DNA of 64,000 bases, taken from positions 63,527,829 through 63,591,828 of the forward strand of contig OW028573.1 of assembly GCA_932294295.1 (NCBI GenBank), in the 5' to 3' direction. Each line of letters starts with the position of its first letter. The stretch's first letter is position 1. Under the pieces are notes generated by a model, which did no database searches, was not told the DNA's origin, and worked only from the letters and a program-made list of their open reading frames with translations. This document shows positions 1 through 24,240 of this stretch, piece after piece. The DNA comes from Alitta virens. Lineage: Eukaryota; Annelida; Polychaeta; Phyllodocida; Nereididae. The translations under genes were made by a program, and so were the position numbers.

Positions 1-41
1 GAAATACAGAAACAAACATAGTGGCTTATGTCTGGTGTTTA

Positions 42-13560
<13,519 letters not shown>

Positions 13561-16500
13561 CGCTACTTGACATAGGAGCCAGAAATCCAGATTAAAATAA
13601 CTTATGGGGTACTGCTACTAATAGTACTAATAAAGTACAACGACTACCACTACTACCCCACTAACACAGATCTATACAACCCCACTACCACTAAGTACTT
13701 CCTAGCCCCCTTTTCGTTTTGCATTATTCTAATTAGTAAAAGTGAAATTGCCGACTTCATTGCAATAAAAATGATAGCTGAAATGATGATTTTTGGAAAA
13801 ATAACACCATGTCAAGATTAGTAATAGTGTGTGCACTCATTATTTTTCAGAAAAAATATAAAGACTGCAGCATGGCTCTCATTCTGCGAACTCAGACGCA
13901 AAAGAGGGCAATGCTTACTTGGCTAACTAGCAAATATTTAGTTGATCAAGTGATGTTTATAAGATTTGTACTACATTTAATTCACATCCAAAATTAAAAC
14001 ATACATTCGAAAGAAATTATGAAGCTGATTCTTTTTTGTATAGATCATAATAAAAGAGAAAGATCTCTTCTTTGTCAATTTCGCTTTGGCATACTTTCCT
14101 TAAAAATCGCTACAGCCAAGTCCCACCAGAGTATAGATGTTTCTTTTGTGCAAGTAACAAATAGAAAATGAGCAGCACTTTTTCTTTGAATGTTCTTTAT
14201 ATGATGATTTTAGCTTTTTTGACAAAATAATAGACCATTACCCAAACTTTCCTTTCCTAAATAATCAAGAAAATTTGAAATATGTATGAACAGTGTTAAT
14301 ATTAAGTCAACAGCAAATTATCAATGAATGTTTTACTAAGCGTCAGTCTTTGCTTTTTACAACTAGTTTTATTTCTTACTAATTTGTACAACTCTGTTGC
14401 TTTTTCCCACTGCATTTACTATATTGTTTTAATTGTTATTCGTGACATACATAATGGTTTGGAGGAAAATGAACAGAAATCTTAGCAACAAGTCAAAACC
14501 CAACTTTCAAGCTGACAAAAACAGTTCTGAGAACCAAATAACCAGAATTCTGCTATATTCTCCATTGTAATTCCAGCTGCTTCTTGTGACCATAACAAAT
14601 GGCTATAATGATGAAAAGTGTCAACAAATTCATTGCAAAGATAGGGAACATGAAGTAAATTTGTACAGAGAGGCTTTCTAATGCAATGAATTGTTATTAA
14701 ACTGATAAATTGGTGTGCCCCCAACAGTTTTTGAACAATTTTGTGGTTTTAATATTAAACCCCTCCAAGCTATAGGGGTTCAAAGCTTTCAAAGTTAGCG
14801 GGCCCATTTGCCCCGCCTTCCCCAATTTATGCCTGTGAGAGCAATTATAAGTAGGGTTCAAAACAAATATCATATTTGGTAATATGTTATCAAAAAGTGT
14901 ATTTCAATAAATAGGCCAACTATAGAACACACAAAATGGAAATGTTTGCAACAAGCCAAACCCCAACTTTTTCGCTGATAAAACATTTCTGTGAAACAAT
15001 TAATTTAAAGTCTACTATATTCTCCATTGCAATTTCGGTTGCTACTCTATGAACATTAAAAAAAAAAATACCATAATGATGATAAGATAGCAAAAATTGT
15101 CATTACAAAAATAGAACTGGAAGTTAATTGGTACAGAGAGGGTTTTTATGGGTACGCAAGTTGTTGTTTGTGGGATTATGGGGTTTGATTAACATTTCTG
15201 TCCATTTTGTGCTGCTCCATGCTTTTTCTGATGAAATATGACTGAAAAACAAAGTGGATATTTATAATGGATCCTAATATAATATGACACCTCAAAAGTT
15301 AAACAGGGTTAACTGCTATTTCAGACTATTAATAATATAAATTAGTTTAAACTGCAAATTTAGGACAAGGATGCTAAATGTAAATTTTTTTTTTAATATA
15401 TATTTTTTTTGGGGGGGTGCCTTTTCAACTTTTTTAATGCTTTATTAATATCATACAAAAAATACAACTTTTACTACTTAGATTATAACTTGATATCTAA
15501 CTTGATATCTTTTAAAATAAAAAATATGTAGGTATAATTATTATTTGTTGTATTTTGAGAATAATGTATGTAATACATATCTGTGTATACATTCATATGT
15601 ATAAAAATGTATCAAACTATATATAATGTCTTCTTAAAATTCTGTTGGGGAAATGTAATATCTTAGTTACCCTTTAGTTACCCTTGATCATGTTGTTAGT
15701 ATTTGGACTGCGGTGAAAGGTATTCAAGACAATATAGCAGAGCTATTCATTGCTATTCATTTATAATGCCACAAGACCAGAGTAATTCATTTAGCCTCCA
15801 GAGGGCTTAATCCCTCCATTCCAGTTGAATTAGCCGGAGAGCAATTTCATGCACTCCACAGTTGCACTCCAAAGCAAATTTGGTTACCACATTGGTTAAT
15901 TTGTATTATAAGCCCCTTCAAAGGGTTTTTTATCGACAATAAAATTGGCCAACCCAATTGGTGTTTATGCATCATATTTTACTAAGTAAGTAAAAGGTGT
16001 TGCATTCCTGACCGCCTGATAGTGGAGGCTCTTAAGGCCAAAAAATGGCAATATCGTTACTCGTTGGACAAAGGTGTGAAACTTTCCCAGATTGAACCTC
16101 AGGAGATAAGCTATGAAAAATTCCTAAGCTCCAAAAAGATATGCATGGGCAACACTTTGAAAAATCAGTTTCCATGGCAACAAGTGAGCTAATTCTGGTT
16201 AGGTTGTGAGACAACTTTATTCAGACCTGGAATTTATTTAAATTAAGCTAGAATAATGATTGTCTAGGCAATGATGCACAATGTCAAATACCTCCAAATG
16301 CATATAAAAATAATGGGTAAGGCCAGGTTTGGTTTCCATGGAAATGAGTACATGTCTTCAAAATTGTATCTTTTTCAAGAAACAAATATATTAAATTCTA
16401 CCAAGGCCAGTGCTACATGTTTATCTGTATTCTGAAAATTTTAATGAAAACTCAGGATTTCACTTTTAAAAAAACCACATTAGTTCATGAGTTTTCTCTG

Positions 16501-17225
16501 ATGATAAATTAGTAAAATGTGTTACTATGTCAACAGGTTTGACATACTGGTTTCACATAAAGCATGTATATGCTTGAATTACAAGAGAATTGCTAGATTG
16601 AGACTTAAAATTTAGCATGAAGGCACTTCCAAGAAAAATCCATGAAAAGCGCTCCGAATCAAATCCCTATATTAATTTAGGTTGCCATAGTAACTGCAAA
16701 CATATTCCAAACAATTTCTTAAAAATTTAACAATCTTTCTTGGAAACTAGATTTTAGACAAGTCTATGATCCTGGTGACCTGGAATTGTATCTTTTGGTT
16801 AAGAAACTGGTCTTTTATTATTTTCCAATCACCAAAATGTTTCTCACAGGAAATATTTGTGAAATATGTTTCTATGGCAACAGGTAACCAGTCCCATGTG
16901 AAAGTTGCGCAACTTTTTTAATTCCATGGAAGATACTGTATCGAGTGGAATTTGAAACATGGTAAATTTTGAACTTTTATGAATAACCTACAAAATACGT
17001 TCAGAATAGAAGTGCTAACACAAGCTTGGTTGCCATGGTAACCTGCAATAAGTGCATAACAAATATAAAAATTTAAATTTAATATTTGAAAATGAACTTT
17101 ATGATATTTAATGGCCTAGTGACATTCATCTAAACAAATGTAGCAGAAACCTAGTGGCATCAGGACGAAATGTAATGAAATGTAACTAACTGTAGTGGAA
17201 CCAAGCAAATCAGGACAGAACCTAG
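13561..17225. other. Intergenic AT-rich DNA with diverged repeats
   Basis: There is no credible gene here. The stretch contains a pair of diverged direct repeats (14470-15185, listed separately), scattered palindromic GTTNCCATGG-type motifs at about 16168, 16681, 16868 and 17032, and, near 17160-17226, degenerate short tandem copies of a motif like aatcaggacagaacctagc. Open frames up to 80 codons are unconvincing. Confidence 0.6.
14470..15185. repeat. Two diverged direct repeats, about 455 bp offset
   Basis: Segments at about 14470-14725 and 14935-15185 share the same order of landmarks: a start with caacaag then aaaccccaact, then ctatattctccattg, then cataatgatgaaaag or a close variant, then gtacagagaggstttt. 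A weaker third copy may lie near 40740-40890, around gcaaaaattgtcattg. No terminal structure or coding capacity is visible, so the class is unknown. Confidence 0.5.
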
Positions 17226-17239
17226 CAAATCGGGGCAGA

Positions 17240-17369
17240 GGTGGTGGTGGATTAGAGCTTTATGTCCTGTATTTCTGCACCTGATGGGCTAATTAGGACA
17301 GATAAGGACCATGGCAATGAGACGAAGGATGAAACAGCCATCCAGTATAGGCTCAACTGGGAATTGAGT
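17240..17369 (-). mobile_element. 5'-truncated SINE copy with 13-bp target-site duplication
   Basis: The reverse complement matches the tail part of the full-length SINE at 41802-41989, including gatggctgtttcatccttcg and the conserved cctaattagcccatcagg. The tRNA-like head is missing. The element is flanked by the identical 13-mer aaatcggggcaga at 17227-17239 and 17370-17382, which supports target-primed insertion into a pre-existing degenerate short tandem array. Confidence 0.85.
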
Positions 17370-17647
17370 AAATCGGGGCAGAACCTAGCGAATCAAGACA
17401 TAATCTGGATGATTCTAGTAGTATCTGGGTGTGTCTGATATATTATTTCGCTGTGAATTGTAACGCTCGTTGGGATTTTTTGTTTCTAAAATTGTAATGA
17501 AACATCCTGATTGGTCTACGATTCAAATGATTCGTCAATGTTTTGGGATGATTTGTTGCAGTTCTTAGCGATTCGTAGCGAATCATGGCGATTCTTAGCA
17601 CTTCCTTAACTTATCTGTGTAGATTTGTTCCACTTTCCTGGTGATTC

Positions 17648-18088
17648 TTAGAAGCTCCCTCCAGAACCACGGATAAATAAAGTCTGCTCAATGGCACCTC
17701 TCTGGTGACAAGGGCGGAATATTGTGTTGTTGTTGGTGGCCGGTGGGACAACTGGCGAAGTGGGAATGTCTTGGGAAGGGGGCTGCGATGTCTGCTTGGG
17801 GGGCTGCTTCAGTCGACCACGCGGCCTCGGGGCAGCCACTTGAACAGGCTGATCGAAGTCCAGATGAGCAGGCTTCAATCGATCGATGGAAACTGTCTCA
17901 GCTTTACCACCCCGGTCAATAATGAACACTTTACATCCTGGGCTAATGACCTTAAAAGGGCCTTCATACAGGTGCTGAAGGGCCGACCTATGACTGTCAC
18001 GTCTGATAAAGACATGTAGGCTGTGAGACAGTTCCCTGGGTACAGAGCTAGCATGAACTCCATGTTGTGATGTACGGACAGGGGCCAA
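17648..18088 (-). pseudogene. Integrase C-terminal region and proline-rich tail (Ty3/gypsy)
   Basis: The frame contains LYEGPFKVISPGCKVFIIDR followed by SIDRLKPAHLDF, the usual end of Ty3/gypsy integrase where the GPF..V fold and RLKPA motif occur, then a proline/glutamine-rich tail. It lies in a different frame from the core, so at least one indel separates them. Confidence 0.85.
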
Positions 18089-18101
18089 GGAGCGGACCTT
18101 G

Positions 18102-18782
18102 TCACGAAGAGCAAATATGATATAGGTTGCATTGCATCAGTAGAAACTGGAGTGAAGTTGCCTGGAACGGCCAGAGGTGCTCCAAATACCAGCACAGCCG
18201 AAGATGTTCCTTGGGGGCAGTACATATCCCCAACAGGAGTTCATCAACCCTATTCGGGCCAGTAAGGCGTGAACGTAGAGCGGCTTTCATATGTCGGTGG
18301 AAACGTTCCACCAACCCATTTGATTGTGGATGGTAGGCTGTGGTTCTCCAGTGTCGTATTCCAAGTAACTTGGCTAATGAAGTCCACAAGTCTGAAATAA
18401 ATTGACTTCTCCGATCCGAAGACATCTCAGCTGGGATACCAAAACGGGCAACCCATTGACTAACTAGAGCACGTGCACAAGTGGTAGCCGAAATGTCAGT
18501 TAAGGGAATTGCTTCAGGCCACCTGGTGAATCTATCCACAATCGTGAGAAGGTGCGTGTGGCCTTGTGATGATGGAAGAGGGCCAATGATATCAACATTG
18601 ATGTGGTCAAAACGTCGATGGGGAACTTTAAAAGTGTCCAGTGGGGCTTTGACATGGCGTTGAACTTTGGCTGTCTGACATGCAATACAACATTTGGCCC
18701 AGTTTCGTTGCTTGTGAAGGTCATGCCAAACGAACTTACTGGTAACAATTTGGCGTGTCGCACGGATGGAGGGATGTGACAA
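18102..18782 (-). pseudogene. Integrase: zinc-binding and catalytic core (Ty3/gypsy)
   Basis: The N-terminal part shows an H-H-C-C arrangement ending in CCIACQTAKVQRH. The core shows the acidic triad: D in INVDIIGPLP, D in SSDRRSQF, and E in SNGLVERFHRHMKAALR. Flanking motifs TIVDRFTRWPEAIPL and TAYHPQSNG are typical. The usual glycine after the second aspartate is replaced by arginine. The frame is lost near 18210; a different frame continues the protein downstream. Confidence 0.9.
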
Positions 18783-19067
18783 ATTATGAACTGCTTCAAA
18801 CTCTCGTCATCTCCAAGCAGAAGGCACAATAGGAGGGGCACTCCCTGTAGACACATCACAGACATAAGTGGTACCAGTAGGGCTAGATGGGACATCTTCA
18901 ATTTGGAGGCCTGTAATAGCGGTTATATAAGGAATCTCCGGATCTAATGCTTGAGCAGCAGCCATGGCAGTATAGTCAATGTCAATCTCTGCTGTCCCAG
19001 CATTAATTGCAGCACGTGATAGGGCATCTGCAACACTATTGTACTGTAGTAAATTCAGATATCGCAG

Positions 19068-19286
19068 CTAAGTGACGTTGTTGCCTGGGAGATCAAGGAT
19101 CTGTGACTTTTGAGAAGGCAAATGTAAGTGGTTTGTGGTCAATGTAGGCAACAAAAGTATGTGCTTCAAGAAAGTACCAGAAATGCTGTACTGCCAGGTA
19201 CAATCCAAGGAGTTCCCGATCAAAAGCACTGTACTTGCGCTCCAGGGACGAAATTGACGACTGAAGAAAGCTAATGGTTGCCACAT
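19068..19286 (-). pseudogene. RNase H domain remnant (Ty3/gypsy)
   Basis: Two overlapping minus-strand frames carry halves of one domain. One reads WQPLAFFSRQFRPW; the other continues with ERKYSAFDRELLGLYLAVQH and then YIDHKPLTFAF. The switch between frames marks a small frameshift near 19240. The order and spacing match the RNase H region of Ty3/gypsy pol, directly after reverse transcriptase. Confidence 0.85.
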
Positions 19287-19298
19287 GTCCTTAATGAA

Positions 19299-20069
19299 TT
19301 ATTGGAGTACTGCTTTACAAGCGAAGTCAGACGCATCAACAGTGAGTGCTGTAGGTGCATCTGGCCGAGGGTGTACTAACATTGTGGCATTGACCAGTGG
19401 TTCTTTTACTTTGGTAAAAGCAGTGTCTCTGTCTTCGGTCCATTCTATCAACTTCGCTTTCCCAGAGACAGCACTGTATAGAGGTTGCATAATGGCGGCT
19501 GCATCCAGCACAAAACGTTGGTAAAAGTTCACCATACCAAGGAATTCCTGCAGACCTTTGGTAGTAGTAATAGTAGTTTGTAATTGCTTGCACCTTCCTT
19601 GGAATATGCCTAGCTTTTTAATGTAGTGTCCTAAGAAGTCAATTTCACTGGCGCCAAATTTACATTTTGCAGGGGAAATGACAAGTCCATATTCACGTAA
19701 GCGTTGAAATACCTGGTGAAGATGAGCGTGATGTTCTATTTCTGAGCGGCTGAAAACCAGGATGTCATCGAGATACACAAATATGAAAGGAAGTTGACGA
19801 AAGACTGTGTCCATAAGTAATTGTTCCAGGAAAATCTGCTCCGCAAGGAGGCAGGGCTTGTGATCCTTCAACAATGAAAGCATCTCATCCATCAGCTCAG
19901 AAGGTTTGCGATCACCCAAGCCACTAAGGTGCAGCAGTTTACTTGCTCTGTCTCTACGAGTTAAACTAAAAGTCTCCAAGAATCTTTTCTTGAAGTTATC
20001 ATACAGTTCAGTGAGAGGGTCTTCTAAGACATCAATAATCCGTGTGGCAGTTGCTTGGTCAAAAACCAA
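19299..20069 (-). pseudogene. Gag fragment fused to C-terminal half of reverse transcriptase (Ty3/gypsy)
   Basis: An open frame of 256 codons starts with a gag-like stretch (residues about 1-95, with LYDNFKKRFLETFS and LLHLSGLGDRKPSELMDEML) and passes directly, at about 19790, into the reverse transcriptase palm with the catalytic YLDDILVFSR motif. It continues through FLGHYIKK and FLGMVNFYQRF and ends within the connection domain at VDASDFACKAVLQ. In an intact element, protease and fingers/palm sequence lie between these parts, so the fusion marks an internal deletion that happens to keep frame. Confidence 0.85.
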
Positions 20070-20586
20070 CTTTCGGCCAAGGAAATGGAATTTTTCTCAA
20101 GTAAATGGGCTTGTGTGCAAAAATGAAGCAATGAAACTTATTTCTAATGCTTGAATATTGTTTCTGGGGTCCTTAGAATTAGTTTTGGTAGGTTGGTTGG
20201 TCAGTTGGCTGTCGGCCGAAAACCAACTTTTGGCACTTAGCTCTAATGCTTGAATATTGTTTCTGGGGTCCTTAGAATTAATTTTAGTAGATTGGTTGGT
20301 CGGTTGGCTGTCAGCCGATAACCAACTTTCGGCCAATTAAATGGAATTTTTCTCAAGTAAATGGGCTTGTGTGCAAAAATGAAGCAATGAAACTTAGTTC
20401 AAATGCTTGAATATTGTTTCTGGGGTCCTTAGAATTAGTTTTGGTAGGTTGGTTGGTCGGTTGGCTATCGGCCGAAAACCAACTTTCAGTCAAGTAAATG
20501 GAATTTTTCTCAAAGTAAATGGGCTTGTATGCAAAAATTAAGCAATGAAACTTAGTTCTAATGCTTGAATATTGTTTCTGGGGTCC
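20067..20586. repeat. ~158-bp tandem satellite, first block
   Basis: Landmark tttctggggtcctta recurs at about 20161, 20259, 20417 and 20577, giving spacings of 98, 158 and 160; the short unit has an internal deletion. Each full unit includes ggttggttggtcggttgg, a partly palindromic ggccgaaaaccaactttcggcc-like core, and aagtaaatgggcttg. No coding potential. It abuts the truncated Ty3/gypsy copy. Confidence 0.85.
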
Positions 20587-20589
20587 TTA

Positions 20590-21142
20590 AGGGCCTATCT
20601 CACATAGCCGAGTGACAATGCCAAGTGATACCGAGTGCCTAATAAATCAGGCATTCGGGAATACTCGGCTTTGCACGCCGACCACTCTGGAAAAGCTCGG
20701 AAATACTCGGCAACACTCGTAGACCGATCGTGAAATTTTAAACATGTTTAAAACTTTCTAGGAGTGTCGCCGAGCAATTTTGCTCTAGAATTGCTTGGGA
20801 TTTACACAGGGGTTAATTCGCCGTGCACTCGCCATGCACTCTAGGATTACTCTTGGTCACTCTGGGATTACTCTTGGTCACTCTGGGAGTACTCTTGGTC
20901 ACTCTGGGAGTACTCTTGGTCACTCTGGGAGTACTCTTGGTCACTCTGGGAGTACTCTTGGTCATATGGAATGCTGTGTGGATGTGATTTCCTCGCCGAC
21001 TGGGATCAATCTGGGAGCAATCGGCGAGTCGTTGCTGACTTGCTTTTTCTAGGCATCAAATGACTAAGAGTGAAGCCGATTCATTGCTTGCCAGCAATCG
21101 TCATTACTCTGCATCGTCACTCGGCTATGTGAGATAGTGGCT
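20590..21142. mobile_element. 553-bp MITE with TTA target duplication, PIF/Harbinger-like
   Basis: Terminal inverted repeats of about 26 bp start AGGGCCTATCTCACATAG and end CTATGTGAGATAGTGGCT. The element interrupts the 158-bp satellite exactly: ggggtcc-TTA precedes it and TTA-gaattag follows it, so the target duplication is TTA. A 3-bp TWA duplication is characteristic of PIF/Harbinger elements. No transposase frame is present, so it is non-autonomous. Internal sequence is rich in ctcgg/ccgag words. Confidence 0.85.
20839..20964. repeat. Internal 21-bp minisatellite, six copies
   Basis: Six head-to-tail 21-bp units, each containing tactcttggtcactctgg with a single a/g variant, sit inside the Harbinger-like MITE. 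Because 21 is divisible by three, the array reads as an open heptapeptide repeat, which is an artefact. Confidence 0.9.
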
Positions 21143-21145
21143 TTA

Positions 21146-21240
21146 GAATTAGTTTTGGTAGATTGGTCGGTCGGTTGTCGGCCGAAAACCAACTTTTGGT
21201 CGATTTTTCTCAAGTAGATAGGGTTTAATGCATAAATGAA
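21146..21240. repeat. 158-bp satellite, remainder after MITE insertion
   Basis: Immediately after the MITE the satellite resumes with gaattagttttggtaga, the gccgaaaaccaactttt core, tctcaagtagatagggttt and a shortened end. Together with 20067-20586 it forms one array split by the insertion. Confidence 0.8.
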
Positions 21241-21289
21241 GCAAAAATGAAATTTACTGTGACTGCTTCATAATTTTTTAACGTATGAA

Positions 21290-21440
21290 AAGTTCAAGTA
21301 AATGCCAAGTAGCCTGCGCCAAGTAGCTATCTTCAAGCTCATTCAAATAAATGCCAAGTAGCCAGCGCCAGGTAGCTGACTTCAAGATATTCAAGTAAAT
21401 GCCAAGTAGCCAGTCCCAGGTAGCTGACTTCACAGATCTT
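21290..21440. repeat. ~49-bp tandem repeat, three copies
   Basis: The word aatgccaagtagcc recurs at 21301, 21350 and 21398, each followed by ggtagctgacttcaag or a close variant. No coding or RNA feature. Confidence 0.85.
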
Positions 21441-22619
21441 ACAAACCATTGTATTCAGTGTGACAATCCTTCAAACCATTTTGTAGCATATTTTGACTCA
21501 ATTACAGTAGTCAACTGAAAAGATTAACTGAATGTAGGCCTAATCATATCCGGTATCTGAAGTTATGTATAACTGGTTGCTATGGTAACCAGTAGTTACA
21601 AATCGAAAAAAAAATTCTATGTAGTCTATTTTGTAAAATCAGAGAAATATCTAATAGTAATCAAATGGGCTGCCTGTTCACCACAACCACATCAATTGAG
21701 CATATTTTATAATCAGACTAAAAGAAGGTGCAATTCATCATTTTGATATACACTGCTCTAATCTTGATAGCCTGCATTTTAGAGTTAATTTGAATTTTAC
21801 AAATCTTCATAGAATGAGAAAGCAAAATAGACATCAACTGATGAAGATTAAACATAATATTTGTTATAACCAAAAAATTCTGTAATAATGATGAGGTTTA
21901 ACATACTAATCTTATGTTTGGTCAATATTAAACCCACTAGACTTGGCACTATTGTATCAGCCATATTGGCAGCCATCTTGCATTTTACCCCCTTATTGCT
22001 TCACCAAGTCCCTGAAGAACGTGATTTAATGACTGATAATTGAAATTATGGAACTTGAATGGAATATTCATTTCTGAATACTATGCATGTCGATATTTGT
22101 CATATGATAATATTTTGATCAGTAGGACTTACCATTGCCTGGTTAGTTGGCCCTAAGCAGCCATTTGAGCTATTTTGGCCGCCATCTTGGATTTTACCCC
22201 TTTATCTTAGAAATATTTTTTGGAGCTTATGTTCATTAAATAGATTAAAAACTGAGGGGGTGCACCAAATTTCATAGCTTTGTCCACTCTGTAACGATTT
22301 TCATGCTAGGAGCCTCCACTATGACAGTTTCAAGAAATTTAAGTTCATATAGTGGGTTGTAGTCTAAAAATTGTGTCAGAATTTGTTATCGGATTAGGCT
22401 TTTAATGGCAAATTTTCAGGATCTATGGTATCCCGGGCCCCTTGCTGACATATGAAATATAGTAAAAAAACCATGTATTCTACCAAGAGTATGAATAAAG
22501 ATTATATATATATATAGCTTTTTATAGTTTTCAGCAAAATACCCTTGTCACAAAAAGAAGCAAGTTACTATATATTTTTCCAAAGTCATCAGATTGAAAT
22601 TTTAGGAAGTATTAGTTTA
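21441..22619. other. Intergenic AT-rich DNA
   Basis: No gene seen. A short duplicated phrase containing gccatcttg and attttaccccc occurs near 21970 and again near 22180, about 205 bp apart, and an X-box-like ggttgctatggtaacc lies near 21576. A short (TA)n run lies near 22505. Confidence 0.5.
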
Positions 22620-24240
22620 CGCTTCTATGTCACAAAAAGTGGCTTGCTTGACAAGTCATAGGCACTGCACAATCTTGTAATTTTTGGACTCCTCAGAAGT
22701 AGCTCTATCAAGCTACGAGGGATGCCATTTTTTCCCATGGAAACATAGCTTGAAATATGTTGCCATAGCAACGAACCCAGGTTTTCAGGAAATTTTAGTT
22801 TTCTTTAAATTTTTTTACTACTAGCGCTGAGAGACTCCATCAAAGTTACATAATCAAATCTTTTAACTACATGCTTCATGTTGGTTATTTGACCTATAGG
22901 TCAAAGGTCATTGTCATAGTGAGAATTGGGGTTAAATGTACAAATTTTGCCCTTTTTCACAAAAAATATTTTTTAGATTTATTATGCGTATTACCTAATA
23001 CCTATTTACATGCAAACAGTTATTCATCAGTAACTTGACATAGTCTAAATTTGTTCTGGATATTTAGGTTGTACTGGTATCCATGGCAACCAGGTTCAAA
23101 TGATCCTAAACGAATTGATGTCCTTCACAACATAGACAAATGGGAAATCCCAAAAAGCCAGATATGCGATTCCACTGTTCCTACAGCTTTCTGTGATTTT
23201 TAATTTTTAATATAACCTACTTGCAGAATTTTTTATACGGGTGACCTTCAAGGTCAAAGGTCAAGATCATGATAAAAGTGAGGCTAAAGGCAAAAATCTG
23301 GTCAATTTTTACAGTAAAAGAAGACATTAAATCCTACCTAATGCTACATAGATTGGCAGTTTTCAAATTGACATTGATTCATGAGAAATGTAATGTAGTC
23401 CTAGCTTGTTTTACAAATAAAGTTTGAATTGGTAACCATGGCAACCAGGCTAAAATCGTCACAAACAAAATCAAGATGAATGACAATGTTCTCAAATTGG
23501 AGAGATTTTGGTGGCTGATAAGTATAGTTTTTACAGGGCTAGCATGGTCTTAAATTTTGTAATATATTTGTTTTTTATATCAGGGAATATTTCAATCATG
23601 TGACCATCAAAGTCAAAGGTCAAGGTCATGATGACAACTAAGGTCAATGACCCATGAGCCACCTCTTTGTGCCCTACAGGAGTGAATATAATCTAATGCT
23701 GTCTGATACTGTGTGCTAATTTCTGGAAGTGAAATTTATATAAAGATCCCAACATGACCAATACTTGCTCCACATATATAATTTGAACTGGTATCCATGG
23801 CAACCAGATTGAATTCATCATATACCCAATATAGCTGTAAGCTTTCATATTTATTTGTTGTATACATTGGATTATTTTAGTCATGTGACTGTGGGGTCGA
23901 AGGTCTAGGTCATGGCAAAAACGGAGGTCAATGACTTTAAATCAGACCATTTTCAATATGGAAGTGAATATAATCTCATTGTATTCTGGACTTGTAATTT
24001 AGAGATGTTAACATGAGCAATGCTCTCATAATACACCATGGGTATATAATGTCAAGTGGTATCCATGCCTTTAGGCTGGTTTTTTCATAAAGAAAATTTA
24101 GAAAACTACCTGCTTGTTGATAGTTATGCATATTTGCAGGGCCAGTATACTCATCACATCAAAATATTTGCTGCTATTGAGTCATATTACTTTACTATTG
24201 CACATAAGCTGGCTTGTGAAAAGAAATATTTAATACTTTC
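22620..24240 (+). repeat. Left arm of large imperfect inverted repeat, with ~0.35-kb internal units
   Basis: Read in reverse complement this arm matches 26130-27740 in the same order, for example the cgcttctatgtcac / gtgacatagaagcg region, a shared run tgggaaatcccaaaaagcc, and cttccatattg versus caatatggaag. Within the arm, X-box-like palindromes (GTTGCCATAGCAAC and variants) start at 22759, 23077, 23432 and 23791. AGGTCAAAGGTCA direct repeats occur at 22898 and 23251, with one-mismatch forms near 23610. No long open frame is present. Confidence 0.85.

Larger units (their letters stand above)
17648..20069 (-). mobile_element. Degenerate, internally deleted Ty3/gypsy-type LTR retrotransposon
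   Basis: Reading the minus strand from 20069 to 17648, the order is gag fragment, reverse transcriptase, RNase H, zinc-binding and integrase core, integrase C-terminal tail. This is the Ty3/gypsy pol order. Protease and the N-terminal half of reverse transcriptase are missing, the frame shifts several times, and I could find no flanking LTRs or primer-binding site. The 5' part stops where a 158-bp satellite begins at about 20067. This is a dead, truncated genomic copy. Confidence 0.9.
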
